This document shows positions 19,001-26,900 of a DNA stretch of 30,085 bases, one piece after another (positions within the stretch are counted from its first letter, which is position 1; each line of letters begins with the position of its first letter). The stretch comes from Saccoglossus kowalevskii (lineage: Eukaryota > Hemichordata > Enteropneusta > Harrimaniidae): contig NW_003156747.1 in assembly GCF_000003605.2 (NCBI RefSeq), forward strand, positions 60,552 to 90,636, in the 5' to 3' direction. The notes beneath the pieces were generated by a model. That model was not told the origin of the DNA. It did no database searches and saw nothing but the letters and a program-made list of their open reading frames with translations. The position numbers were made by a program, and so were the translations under genes.

Positions 19001-20415
19001 ATCTTGATTTATCTGTACAAATCCCAATTACTTTTTGAATTTGATGCAATTTGCTTGAATTGCCACATAAGAGTATTCAAATTTAGTTTATTGCTGATGT
19101 ACTCATGTGCATTTCATGTATTATGTCTTGCGAGTGTCCACACCGTTTTGCTATAAAGCAGTACGTGATTGAATGTCACTCTGACAACACCACAAATCCA
19201 GAACTAGTCGTTGCCTAACCATTTGTTGTGTGGCCGTGATTAAATATTTAAATTTGATGACAGCTGATGAGCAGTATATACAAATTTTCACAAATATGTT
19301 TATAGTATATTTTATTTGACTCAAATTAATGAATTGGAAATACATTAACCATGGTCATATGATGATATATATGATATATCAAATGTACAATAGTATACAA
19401 ACAAAAATGAAATTACAGAAAACCTATATTGATAACCAGTGGTAGCCAGCTCATTTAAATCAAAATATGAATTTGAACAATATCGACTTGTAAAAAATAA
19501 TAATCATAGAACAAGTATAACCAAATTTAGAATCTCTGCTCATACACTGCCAATTGAAAGGTTAAGATACAAAGGTATGCCTTCAGAGGAAAGAATTTGT
19601 AATTTGTGTGAAGACAAGGCTATTGGTGATGAAATACATGCATTATTCGTTTGAAAGAACAAAAGGTTAATAACTAGTCGTACACAATTTATTAATACTT
19701 TTAGATAGTCTACTACCGGTAACATTATCAGAACAAAACATGTTCAAACAAATTTTAAGTTCAAATGATGGTTTTGTTACCAACAGTCTGGGAAAATTCA
19801 TCAATGATATTTTAACAGAAAACAAAAATTAAACTTTTAATATTTAACATTTGTCTAACATTTATTTTATATTCTTACAGTGTTTGTTTATTTGTTTGTT
19901 TGTTTGTAAAGTAATGTATATTGGCCATAGATGATGCATTTTCCATGCATTATTTTGTGTCAAATAAAATATACTATTCTATATACTATGATACCATACA
20001 CTGTAATGCCTGTAAGCCTGAATATATATTATAACCTCAGAATATAGATTCTTCATTAGTTACATTGCTACCCTAGTGACTGAAATCTACAATATCGACA
20101 TCCAATTATTGTCACGTGACCTGAATAACGATCGAGACGTACTCGAGTTGTGTACTCAGTGTCGTGGTTGCCATTGGAGTCAACTAGAGTCAAGACGTGA
20201 CACACCCCCTCATTGGTCAAACCTAAAGGTCGCTAACCTTTCCTACACACTACAAAAACAAGCGTGTTGACCAATTACTAATTATTCTAAAACCATAAAC
20301 AGAAAACGACGCACCTAGTCCAGTGATGTACCGCTGTCGCTGCTGTGTTACTATTTTGTGGATCTGATAAACTGATTTGCAACGTGGAAGGCGTTTTTAT
20401 GATGGAAGCAGCCAT
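4537..20415 (-). CDS. SLC17A9: SLC17A9-like vesicular nucleotide transporter, copy A (complete, 9 exons)
   Basis: Complete spliced gene. Coding exons (minus strand, 5' to 3'): 20415-20315, 17682-17556, 13993-13774, 12689-12590, 11268-11017, 8678-8582, 7560-7438, 5671-5500, 4706-4537. They join in phase to 1,362 nt, giving 453 residues; human VNUT is about 436. All eight introns have GT/AG ends. Diagnostic family blocks appear in order: WNKTET-GLILSSFFWGY across the exon 2/3 junction (residues about 71-87), TQILSGYISDRYGG, a TM4 arginine before YGALQ, FHYPSMTSL, SVPWRALARHPGFW, SWLPTYF, GWVFNVVPW and PQDIAPQWAGSVFGVMNTAG. The family has about 12 membrane helices and imports ATP and other nucleotides into secretory or lysosomal vesicles, driven by membrane potential and dependent on chloride. 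The start is the first ATG, with A at -3 and G at +4. Another SLC17 subfamily is less likely because the motifs are closest to SLC17A9. The number of exons is directly seen; expression is not known. Confidence 0.93.
5500..5671 (-). CDS. SLC17A9: VNUT copy A exon 8 (TM9-TM10)
   Basis: 172 nt, residues 341-397 plus one base, acceptor TTTACAG, donor GTAAGT. Encodes TIASLGIIVCLILIG (TM9), then FQSFSNAGVLTNPQDIAPQW and AGSVFG. The NPQDIAP..AG..FG block corresponds to NIQDLAPSCAGFLFG of human VNUT. Confidence 0.93.
5692..5750. repeat. TAA-rich microsatellite, copy A intron 7
   Basis: Interrupted TAA/TTAA repeats beside the acceptor of exon 8. Low-complexity; no other role visible. Confidence 0.85.
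5751..7437 (-). other. Copy A intron 7, remainder
   Basis: Intronic AT-rich DNA. Open frames at 6242-6532 (plus) and 6580-6846 (minus) lack family resemblance and splice logic. No repeat recognised. Confidence 0.5.
7438..7560 (-). CDS. SLC17A9: VNUT copy A exon 7 (TM8)
   Basis: 123 nt, residues 300-340, phase 0 at both ends. Acceptor TTACCAG, donor GTAAGT. Encodes GWVFNVVPWIVSIPSS followed by TGYVADSLVSFGY and the TTARKCIH stretch. The first block is nearly identical to human VNUT (GWIFNVVPWLVAIPAS), the strongest single match in the window. Confidence 0.95.
7561..8581 (-). other. Copy A intron 6
   Basis: 1,021-bp intron between exons 6 and 7. Contains an interrupted poly-A run near 8229-8254 and otherwise nothing that I recognise. 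Confidence 0.6.
8582..8678 (-). CDS. SLC17A9: VNUT copy A exon 6 (TM7)
   Basis: 97 nt, completing Trp267 and running to residue 299. Acceptor AATTACAG, donor GTAAGA. Encodes MVLGHFCLNYTFFLLFSW followed by LPTYFTEKYPEEK, matching the family's LLSWLPTFFEE segment in TM7 and the following loop. It is too short to stand out as an open frame and was found by homology and splice phase. Confidence 0.9.
8741..10224. mobile_element. Non-autonomous DNA transposon, about 1.48 kb (copy A intron 5)
   Basis: Terminal inverted repeats: the left end reads CAGTACTTCCCCAAGTATAA, the right end reversed reads CCGTACTTCCCCGCGTATAC. Both are flanked by TA, consistent with a TA target duplication. Sub-terminal GAGTATAAGCCCA motifs recur at 8771, 8825 and 10149. 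The interior has no transposase open frame. A GACAGACAGACGGACGACAG stretch near 9190, typical of invertebrate repeat junctions, suggests a nested insertion. Confidence 0.75.
10284..11064 (-). repeat. 61-bp minisatellite built from the exon 5 end and its splice donor
   Basis: About 13 tandem copies, period 60-62 bp, beginning inside exon 5 of copy A and continuing about 730 bp into intron 5. Each unit on the minus strand contains the exon end (coding VPWRALARHPGF), the donor GTAAGT, then CAATACCACCTTCTAG. Eleven copies, including the true one, keep GTAAGT. One has ATAAGT (near 10888) and the distal edge copy lacks it. Substitutions are few. Two units carry TAG in the coding frame (near 10500 and 10987). 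Confidence 0.93.
11017..11268 (-). CDS. SLC17A9: VNUT copy A exon 5 (TM5-TM6 and central loop)
   Basis: 252 nt, residues 183-266 plus two bases, acceptor TTACAG and donor GTAAGT at 11016-11011. Encodes LLSGSLGSIVLSYYDWHRV, TM6, and the large cytosolic loop ending SVPWRALARHPGFW, which aligns with VPWRRLFRKPAVW of human VNUT. It is 30 nt longer than copy B exon 5; the difference lies in the loop. The last 45 or so bases together with the donor form the unit amplified in the minisatellite that follows in the intron. Confidence 0.93.
11894..12044. mobile_element. MITE, TACTGTAAAATCTGTATTAG family (copy A intron 4)
   Basis: The left end TACTGTAAAATCTGTATTAG continues as AAGCCGC. The right end reversed reads TACCATAAAATCTGCATTAA and continues AAGCTGCATCCCT. 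About 150 bp. A second copy lies at 16439-16540. The open frame overlapping it is not a gene. Confidence 0.72.
12590..12689 (-). CDS. SLC17A9: VNUT copy A exon 4 (TM4-TM5)
   Basis: 100 nt, residues 150-182 plus two bases, acceptor TTTGTAG. Encodes AFHYPSMTSLMGRKV and SYVYTTVISGTYAG, matching the family block after TM4. Two overlapping donors exist (GTAGGT at 12589 and GTAACT at 12585). Only the upstream one keeps the frame with exon 5, giving AGNLLSG. Confidence 0.92.
12866..13545. mobile_element. About 680-bp element with 55-bp terminal inverted repeats (copy A intron 3)
   Basis: The left arm has GCGAGTGGTTAGTGCGAGTA and GTACTAGATCTAGTG; the right arm has CTAGATCTAGTGC-type sequence (TTAGATCTAGTGCAATTTC) and TACTCACACTAACCACTAGC in reverse. 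An inner inverted pair, TTACGAACAGAG at 13221 and CTCTGTTCGTAC at 13400, sits inside. No transposase frame is visible. Confidence 0.75.
13601..13731. repeat. 27-bp minisatellite x5 in copy A intron 3
   Basis: Five units (the last partial) of TCTAGAAACCCAATGAATTC followed by TGGGAGG. They end 42 bp from the exon 3 donor. This is the intron homologous to the one in copy B that carries the larger array, but the units are unrelated. Confidence 0.88.
13774..13993 (-). CDS. SLC17A9: VNUT copy A exon 3 (TM2-TM4)
   Basis: 220 nt, residues 77-149 plus one base, acceptor TTTGTAG and donor GTATGT. It contains the MFS signature region GLILSSFFWGYALTQ, the D-x-Y-G-G loop (SDRYGG, the equivalent of the GD..GG motif between TM2 and TM3) and the TM4 arginine in LRVIYGALQ. 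Length and phase are identical to copy B exon 3, with 39 of 73 residues identical by hand count. Confidence 0.95.
14110..14325. mobile_element. MITE family 'TATTTTCGCT', copy 1 (copy A intron 2)
   Basis: Contains ATATTTTCGCTTGGATTCAA, GTGAAAATAAAATCCAGCGA and AAATTCCATACAAAAACACC in the order shared by three other copies. Ends are decayed. Family length is about 200-215 bp with inverted ends of the type TACTGTGGAATACTTTATTT. Confidence 0.75.
14880..15925. repeat. Degenerate 120-150-bp tandem array (copy A intron 2)
   Basis: Roughly eight units, each with AATTATGCTAATTAGGTAAT, AATATTTACCCAAAAACTAA TCAG-type, CATCTATGTACCAAGT and GTACTTGAGATATCAGTGG phrases. It ends in ACAGACAGACACACACC. The phrase order looks like repeats derived from a mobile-element tail. 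The short open frame at 15711 is a by-product. Confidence 0.75.
16006..16075. repeat. (ATT)n microsatellite
   Basis: Uninterrupted ATT/TTA repeat of about 70 bp, in intron 2 of copy A. Confidence 0.95.
16439..16540. mobile_element. MITE, same family, AT-rich centre (copy A intron 2)
   Basis: Inverted ends TACAGTAAAATCTGTATATA and, reversed from the right, TACAGTAAAATCTCTGTTAG followed by TAGCCGCATCCC. The centre is a run of TATAATATA-type repeats that may have expanded after insertion. Confidence 0.75.
17125..17395. mobile_element. Second copy of the 3.6-kb element family (copy A intron 2)
   Basis: GAGTGCATACTTTTTTGTAT followed by CCTAGTAATAACC parallels 3698-3731. ACTAATGGCGTTACAGTGACAGATGAATAAT at 17360 onward parallels 3776-3808 (AATGGCGTTA versus TATGGCGTTA, then GACAGATG). 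Between them is extra sequence absent from the first copy. The relation is clear but its boundaries are not. Confidence 0.6.
17556..17682 (-). CDS. SLC17A9: VNUT copy A exon 2 (TM1)
   Basis: 127 nt, residues 34-76, acceptor TTTGCAG and donor GTAAGT. It encodes TM1 with the conserved arginine in YAARNAIPLC and then the lumenal FSWNKTET stretch, which matches the FGWNK.E block of vertebrate VNUT. It is exactly the same length as exon 2 of copy B. Confidence 0.93.
18286..18497. mobile_element. MITE family 'TATTTTCGCT', copy 2 (copy A intron 1)
   Basis: The best preserved copy. The left end is TACTGTAGAATACTTTATTT and the right end reversed is TACTGTGGAATACTTTATTT. The terminal TA on each side fits a TA target duplication. 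No coding capacity. Confidence 0.88.
18498..19424 (-). other. Copy A intron 1, middle part
   Basis: No exon of the host gene. A Cys-rich open frame (18730-19038, plus) has no recognisable family. GTTGTCAGAGTG at 18845 and CACTCTGACAAC at 19178 form an isolated inverted pair that could be the ends of a small decayed element. Confidence 0.4.
19425..19980 (+). pseudogene. 5'-truncated LINE (non-LTR retrotransposon) 3' fragment
   Basis: The open frame from 19439 encodes the C-terminal end of a LINE ORF2: HRTSITKFRISAHTLPIE, then RICNLCEDKAIGDEIHALF, the family's HR..L.K.R...H.L.IE and RIC..C.....DE.H.L patterns. The frame then breaks. The sequel (MFKQILSSNDGFVTNSLGKF, stop at 19830) is in another frame. 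A 3' tail with TTTGTTTGTTTGTTTG and AATAAA follows. It lies antisense in copy A intron 1. Superfamily (L2/CR1-like or other) is not settled. Confidence 0.75.
20111..20120. promoter_or_regulatory. Palindromic E-box GTCACGTGAC (CLEAR/USF type)
   Basis: A perfect 10-bp palindrome, GTCACGTGAC, lies in intron 1 of copy A, 194 bp after its donor. This is the core of the CLEAR element recognised by MiT/TFE factors and also by USF-type bHLH proteins in animals. Its place near the promoter of a transporter that works on lysosome-related vesicles is suggestive only. Confidence 0.4.
20173..20275. promoter_or_regulatory. Three CCAAT boxes beside copy A exon 1
   Basis: ATTGG occurs at 20173 and 20212 and CCAAT at 20271. 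The last two have GACCAAT context, close to the NF-Y consensus. They sit within 145 bp of exon 1 of copy A, inside its intron, and could belong to the promoter region of copy B or to an alternative start. Chance occurrence is possible in AT-rich DNA. Confidence 0.3.
20315..20415 (-). CDS. SLC17A9: VNUT copy A exon 1 (start codon)
   Basis: 101 nt encoding residues 1-33 plus two bases. The N-terminus begins MAASIIKTPSTL and is a short polar cytosolic tail ending in HHWT. The donor is GTGCGT at 20314-20309, a weaker match than the GTAAGT used elsewhere. The last two bases (AG) complete an Arg codon with exon 2. The reading frame stays open upstream but has no earlier ATG before 20415, and the ATG context is AAAATGG. 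Confidence 0.88.
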
Positions 20416-20870
20416 TTTACAAATTACCCACAGTCCTCTTCGGTGGATGTTAAATTTATATTCAATTATGAGCAAATATATAATTTATTGTTGACAAAAT
20501 AGGAATGCATATCACTGATATATCTATAGTAAGTCATATATTATTGCTTAGATATCTCGCAAGTACAATGCAAGTAAAAAAGACACAAAACTGAAATGAG
20601 GTCATGTGTTGAACTTTGACCTTTGAGGTCATTACAATGACAACAAAACGATAAAACGTTTACACATCCTGGGTTTGGAAGGTTGAGAGTACTAGTATTC
20701 CATTGTCATAGTAAGTTACTAAAAAGTCCATTGATTTACTAATGACTTCACCAAAAGAGTGATATATCACAGGAAATGCAACAACAGCTCTGTAGTTCGA
20801 ATAAACGCTCAACACAAGCGAGTTCGCTTTGAATGACTACGATCGGCGTCTGTTTCAACACAACACCAAT
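20416..20870. promoter_or_regulatory. Shared divergent promoter interval of the two VNUT genes
   Basis: 455 bp separate the two start codons, so both 5' UTRs and core promoters must lie here unless there are upstream non-coding exons. It holds a TATATA stretch about 60 bp before the copy A ATG, an AT-rich middle and a cluster of AGGTCA-type half-sites at 20599-20631. The copy B side has an upstream ATG. There is no CpG-island look. A bidirectional promoter is inferred from spacing, not shown. Confidence 0.6.
20599..20631. promoter_or_regulatory. Nuclear-receptor half-site cluster, including a DR1
   Basis: Three hexamers matching AGGTCA or its complement exactly lie at 20599-20604, 20617-20622 and 20626-20631. 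On the minus strand 20622-20610 reads AGGTCAAAGTTCA, a direct repeat with one-base spacing of the kind bound by HNF4/RXR/COUP-type receptors. The pair 20617-20631 is also an everted repeat. The match is by sequence only; occupancy is unknown. Confidence 0.4.
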
Positions 20871-20977
20871 ATGGACTCTGATTACGAACAGTTAGAGACA
20901 GTCGGAGATAGATTAATACCAGTGAACGATGATAAAGATAACTTGAAATCAGAGACCAATAGCAAACTTTGGACAAG
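20871..20977 (+). CDS. SLC17A9: VNUT copy B exon 1 (start codon)
   Basis: 107 nt, residues 1-35 plus two bases, donor GTGAGT. Encodes an acidic cytosolic tail beginning MDSDYEQLETVGDRL and ending KLWT. The split Arg codon (AG|A) at the exon 1/2 junction is the same as in copy A, where exon 1 ends HHWT. The acidic tail with its YEQL sequence resembles a tyrosine sorting signal, though that is only a motif match. Confidence 0.87.
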
Positions 20978-23900
20978 GTGAGTTTTAGTCCAATTTGTCA
21001 AACCCAAAATAGTCGCGGTTGGAGCGACGACGATTGGCAAGAGTTCCTTTTGTACATCCCTAACCCTAACACTCACTCCCAGTTACCCAATTCATTTGTA
21101 TATGCCCCCTCTAGATAACTATAGATGTCCTTAGGAGGGGCACGTACATTTAAATGGGGAGAGCTGGAGGGGAGGGCTAGGGTTAGTGATGGGGGGTGCA
21201 AAAGGAACTCTTTCACAGTGTAGCTAATATTACATTAAAACTTTTATTATATATGGAATATTGATCTGGAAAGTTTAAAGAAGTTTAACCTTTCCGGTAA
21301 CCTTCTCCCATTTTAATTGTATATGCCCCTCTTCAGAACACATAGATAGATAGATATTTTATTTGACAATAATAAATTTAGTAAGAATGAATGAATGAAT
21401 GAAAAAAACATACAATAAATCAATGATCAAGAAAAAAAAATATAGTTATACAATGTACATATACATGTAGTTATCAGGAGGAGCGTATACAATTACATTT
21501 GGAGAAACTTATCACCAGATTTCCTTGACTTTTAACCGTATGTTTTGTCTTTTGCTGTTGCTCGCAAAATGCAGACAAAAATGTATGGTCGCCAAACTAG
21601 TTGGTACTATTTTTGTACAAAAAAGTGTGTCAAACACCAAGGAAAATAGTGATTTTAAGGCATTTGCCATAGATTCTCATGGTAAAAATGTTATAAGTCT
21701 TATGTTTGTCCCAAATTATTTGGTGATTCTGATGAATACTATTAAATAATTCTTTAATACAAATTCTTATAGAAATAGTTCCAAAATATCCATTTTTTAG
21801 ACTGAGTAAAAATCCTTAAGTCAATGACTGATGTCTAAATATATAATTATGCAACACTTTTCAAACAAATAAATGTGATAATTAATTGCTTTGACCTTAA
21901 CAATAGTTGAAGTACTCGTTGATGTATTATCTGAAGTCTCGAACATATAAAATCCACCATGAATTGGAATCAGCAGTTACGCGATGTTTGCGAGTTATGC
22001 GTGTCAGAATCTGTTTGATGTTTTTTGTATGCTACTGAAAATTCACATACTACTTCATATTCCAAATGTACAAACAGGCATTGAAATATATAAATTTTTT
22101 CCCTGCATGCACAGTGTGCATGTTAAATTTGAAATTTACCTGCACTAACTTGTTGAGAAATGCACTACTTTTAAAGTTTAAATGAAATTTATGGTTTATC
22201 GATTGATGCGATCATGAAAGAATTTGCCTTTTTTAGTTGTCTTACAATGTTGGTTGAACATAATTTAGGCTTAGTGAATATGAGAAAATGTCGCGTTAAT
22301 TTCTACATGCACAGCGTGCACATTATATTTTGAGTTTACTTGCACTAGCTAATAATCTATGTGCATAGTGCAGTGTGCACCAGGGTATTTCGATCCCTGA
22401 CAACCAAATATATTGGATAATACAGCTTTAAAGAACTGTACAACCTTAAAGAACCGTACAGTATTAGAAAAAATAAATTCTGCAAGCACGCCGGAACCGT
22501 CGGACAAATATTTTATGCAGTGTCATACACACAGCTGTAGTCATTTAAATACATGTAGTATGTAAGTTACTGTAATTTATATATACCGGTAATATTTTTC
22601 TATTCATTTTTATTGATATTTGTTAAGAGATAAATATCACAATGGATAATAGAATCCTTTCAATACTCTGTTTCTTGAAATGCCATTCTGTGATTCTTGA
22701 ATTGAACAAAAGACTGTCCACTAAAGTGACCTAAACCAAGTCAAATCCGGATGATGAAAACCATGTGTGCTGATGTACCAGAATCTTATTTGAAATAGGA
22801 AACATGTACTTTCTACTACTGTGGAATACTTTATTTTCGCTTAGAATTAATTTTCGCTGAAGGAATGATTCAGTGAAAATAAAATCCATTGAATATACCC
22901 TTTTTCCTAAATTTTACATTCAACTTGACAAAAATCAGTGAAAATAAATTCCATACAAAACACCAAAAAGTCTTTTCAGCAAAATTAATTCTAGCTAAAA
23001 TAAGTATTTTGAAGTAATAAGGGGACGCCTTTTTGAAAATAGCATATTTTATTATTTACATTTATTTAATTCTAATCATGCTTACATGTATGTATTCATT
23101 AATTATTTTAATTATTATAATTAATTTTACCAAATGTTTTATTTTCATACAGACAAGAGCGTTGGATGTGGTCACTGGCTTTATTTCTGCTGAGTGTGTT
23201 TAATTATTGTTGTCGTAATGCAGCACCATTATCTGCTATATCAATGGAGCAAGAACTAGACTGGAATAAAGAGCAAACAGTAAGTATACATAACTCTTGT
23301 CAGTGAAAGCTGATTTGAATCGTATTTCTACTGTGACAATAATTGTATGGTTCTGTGAAAACAAATCTAAAAATCTAAAAACATCTCAGTGATATCACTA
23401 TTATTAAAACATAGAAAAACTTGATCACAGTAAATCATTCAATTATAGTGTGATAATTCACATACATGCAAGAAAGAAGAATGTGTTTACCAAAAAATAT
23501 ATGCAAGACTATCCAAAATGCGGACATTTTGGAACATTTTCCATAGGAATCCATGTAAACACATTATTCCATGGATAACTGGTACTAATTTTCGAAATTC
23601 ATTTTTTAGCATAGGTCACCGAACCAAATTTTGCGATATGATGGATTGTTTCTGCCATAGAAACCAATTGTAAACTATTCAAATAACACATTTTTGATCA
23701 TTTTTCAAAGTCGCTTTGTTGAAAAATTAGTCTGATGACCATATATTTTTAATTCAGAATTTTGAACATTACAGTAACCCAAGAAAACTACCTTAATATG
23801 ATATCTAGGAAGTACCGTATTTATCTGGGTAAGCACTCAGGGTCCTTAACATGGAAAATTGCCAAAAAATAGGGGTGGGCGTTTGCCAGGACATCCCCCT

Positions 23901-26900
23901 GCAAAAAAAAAACGAAAATCAGTGAAAATTGACAACACGCAGAACTGCGACAGGGAATAGAATGTCAAATGAAGACATGCAACGGAAATAAATGAACAAT
24001 ATGCAGCATTAGAAGAGTAACAAGAAATAATTTATTGCTTAGAATGTGACAAATAAACCAGAAATAATAAGAATCAACAATGAAGAATTATTTGAATTAG
24101 GATTTCTCTGCCGACAAACACGCCCAATACTCATGAACTCGTAATGAATTAAAGTGTCAGGGGTTAGTTAAACTGCATAAAATTATTTCTGGTTTTGACA
24201 AATACGGGATCAACAGCCATACATGTACAAGATCAATAATAATTTACGCAGTAAAATTACCAAAGTTCATTGTTGTTTGAAAAAAACCCATCTCAGATCT
24301 TTATTTGTACTTTCATTGTTATCTTCGTGAAAGTCAAAACCCTCAAAGTCCAAATCACTACTAGTGTTTCATCATAGAGGTCCAGTCAACATTGCTTTTT
24401 TATCAGACTAGGCGCTCATTAATCATGGTGAAAGTTACCATTCAGCTAGTTCCGGTGGTTGGAATGTCTCACTAATGTATATCGCAGTGGGCTTGAAAGA
24501 GGAAGAATTTTTTTCTCAAACGACAGAAGAATAATTTCCATGACAGAAATGCAACAGTTGTGATGAAAGAGGCAACAAAGTCAAAATTTTGACTTACCGT
24601 AGCATCTTGAAATATTGACATGTTATCTTGAAATTTTGATTTTGCTTTGTCGAAATTTTGAGATGTTAGGAAAAAATTTGGGATATTGTTTTTTTACACT
24701 TAAAATTTGGCGCTATGGGGCTTCCATAGAAGTATCCAGTCTGTAAAAGTTTTATCATTTATCAATGGAAATAAATGAAATTGTTGCGGAAGTACCGTAT
24801 TTACTTTATTAGAAGCACATTTTCAAAAAAAGAGAAATTATAAATCAAAAATAGCATTTATTATATTGTAGAGCATTGAAATGTGTTTTTATTTACATAT
24901 TAAGTGCATGCTCTAGTAGCAATAATAGGGTGAATATGGTAGTTCTTGGGTCACTGATGTGGTTGCATGACTGGGAAATAAAGATACATTAGATTCTTGA
25001 GTTAAATCTTAAATGCTTATGGTTTATGCAAAATCAACTCAATACAGTTTGGGGAAACAAGCAATCTCACTGCACCACACTTTATATCCACTACGGTAAC
25101 TCTTGAACTATTTGGACCCTGAAATTAAAATTATTTTAACTCATTATTTGCACACAAATATACTGCGCATACCAGCATATTGTGCTTGTAATTTATTAAA
25201 AAATAATAATTGAGGTCAGAACTAACGTTCTTTAAAATTCCACAGCAGGAGGGACTTGAGGGAATAATTAGAAATCCCTATTTTATTCTATATATGGTAG
25301 GAATTTATTCACAAGACCCCTAGCCTCCCAGAAAGAAGTTGTTCTAATAGACCCATAATTTTTCTTCAAGCCTTTAGACCCCTAAAACCAGTATGAGAGT
25401 AATTTTAGCCTTGAAATGCTTCTTAATTTAAGTTATATATTTTTGTTGGGTTTTGTGTTTGACAGTAAATTGCGATTTGTATTTTTCTGTGACCATATTG
25501 AGTTGATTATTAGGGGAGGAATACAAAAATAATGTTTTCAGACAATCTGAAGTTACCCGGTTTTTACCTATGTCCTTTTGATGTAATGTCTGTTACATAA
25601 ATATTTCTGATAACCCACAAGCTGTATGTCAAGCTAAAAATAATTTCTCTTGACATGAGAATAATGTCTGTGACATAAGCAAGTTTATAACACAGTTCTA
25701 AATTCCACAAGGTAATATTCTAGTAATAAAGGCAACTAAAATAACTTCCACATCCTCTGAATGTAACGTCCATCACTGTGGAATTGCCCAGCTGATTATT
25801 TGCAATAATAAAAATAATAAATTTATTTTGTTAAAATGTAATTTCAAAGGCTAGTATAGATAATACCTCAGAAAAAACACACACTGTGAAATAACTTATT
25901 TGCACTCTCATTTAATTTCACTAATTCTTAAAGTTCACTTTTACATGGTCATGTGAATTTAATTTAGTGGTTTTTACGTATCAGAGAAAATGGCGAAAGT
26001 AAATTTTGTTGAATATTTAATGTATTTACAGTAGTTTTCACTGAAAAATAGTTGCAGGTGATGGTTGTAGAAATGAGGGAGTGAGGATGCCATTTGTTTT
26101 CATATTTTTCCAAAATTTTGATCTTCATATAGTCTAAAATTATCAATTAATTTTTCAAAATATAAAAAATGTTGTTGCTCAAACATAGAAAATATTCAGT
26201 TAAAAATTATGCAGATCTTGGTGTGATTGCAAAGGTATTACCATGCAAAAAATTGAGAATTCTTAAAAATAATATTACAATGTGAAATAGTTTGATATTT
26301 AATTTTCTAGGGTTTGGTTCTGTCAAGTTTTTTCTGGGGTTACACAGCCACACAGATTCCTGCTGGATATTGTAGTGATTTATACGGTGGAAGTCAAGTA
26401 ATAACCATGGCAGCTATTGGATGGGGTACAATTACAATGTCATTACCAGGCTTTATCTATCTATTCCCAAATAAATCATCACAGTTATTAATGGTAGTTG
26501 TGCATAGGATAGTATTTGGTGCATTACAAGGTATGATCAGTGTATGATCTCATCAACATATGACTTCATTGGTGTATGACCTCATCATTAGTATGTATGA
26601 TGTCATCAATGTTTGACCTCATTGGTATGTATGATGTCATCAATGTTTTACCTCATTGGTATGTATGATGTCATCAATGGTTGACCTCATTAGTATGTAT
26701 GATGTCATCAATGTTTGACCTCATTAGTATATGATGTCATCAATGTTTGCATGACCTCATTAGTATATATGATGTCATCAATGTGTGCATGACCGCATTA
26801 GTATATATGATGTTATCAATGTTTGCATGACCTCATTGGTATGTATGATGTCATCAATGTTTGCATGACCTCATTGGTATGTATGATGTCATCAATGTTT

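Noticed and set aside
18730-19038. 102-codon Cys-rich open frame on the plus strand, possible secreted peptide
   Set aside because: No signal peptide, no regular cysteine spacing that I recognise, lies antisense in copy A intron 1 and is flanked by repeat-like sequence.
21053-21074. Interstitial telomere repeat (CCCTAACCCTAAC)
   Set aside because: Only about two units, and it is an integral part of the palindromic MITE arm, mirrored at the other end.
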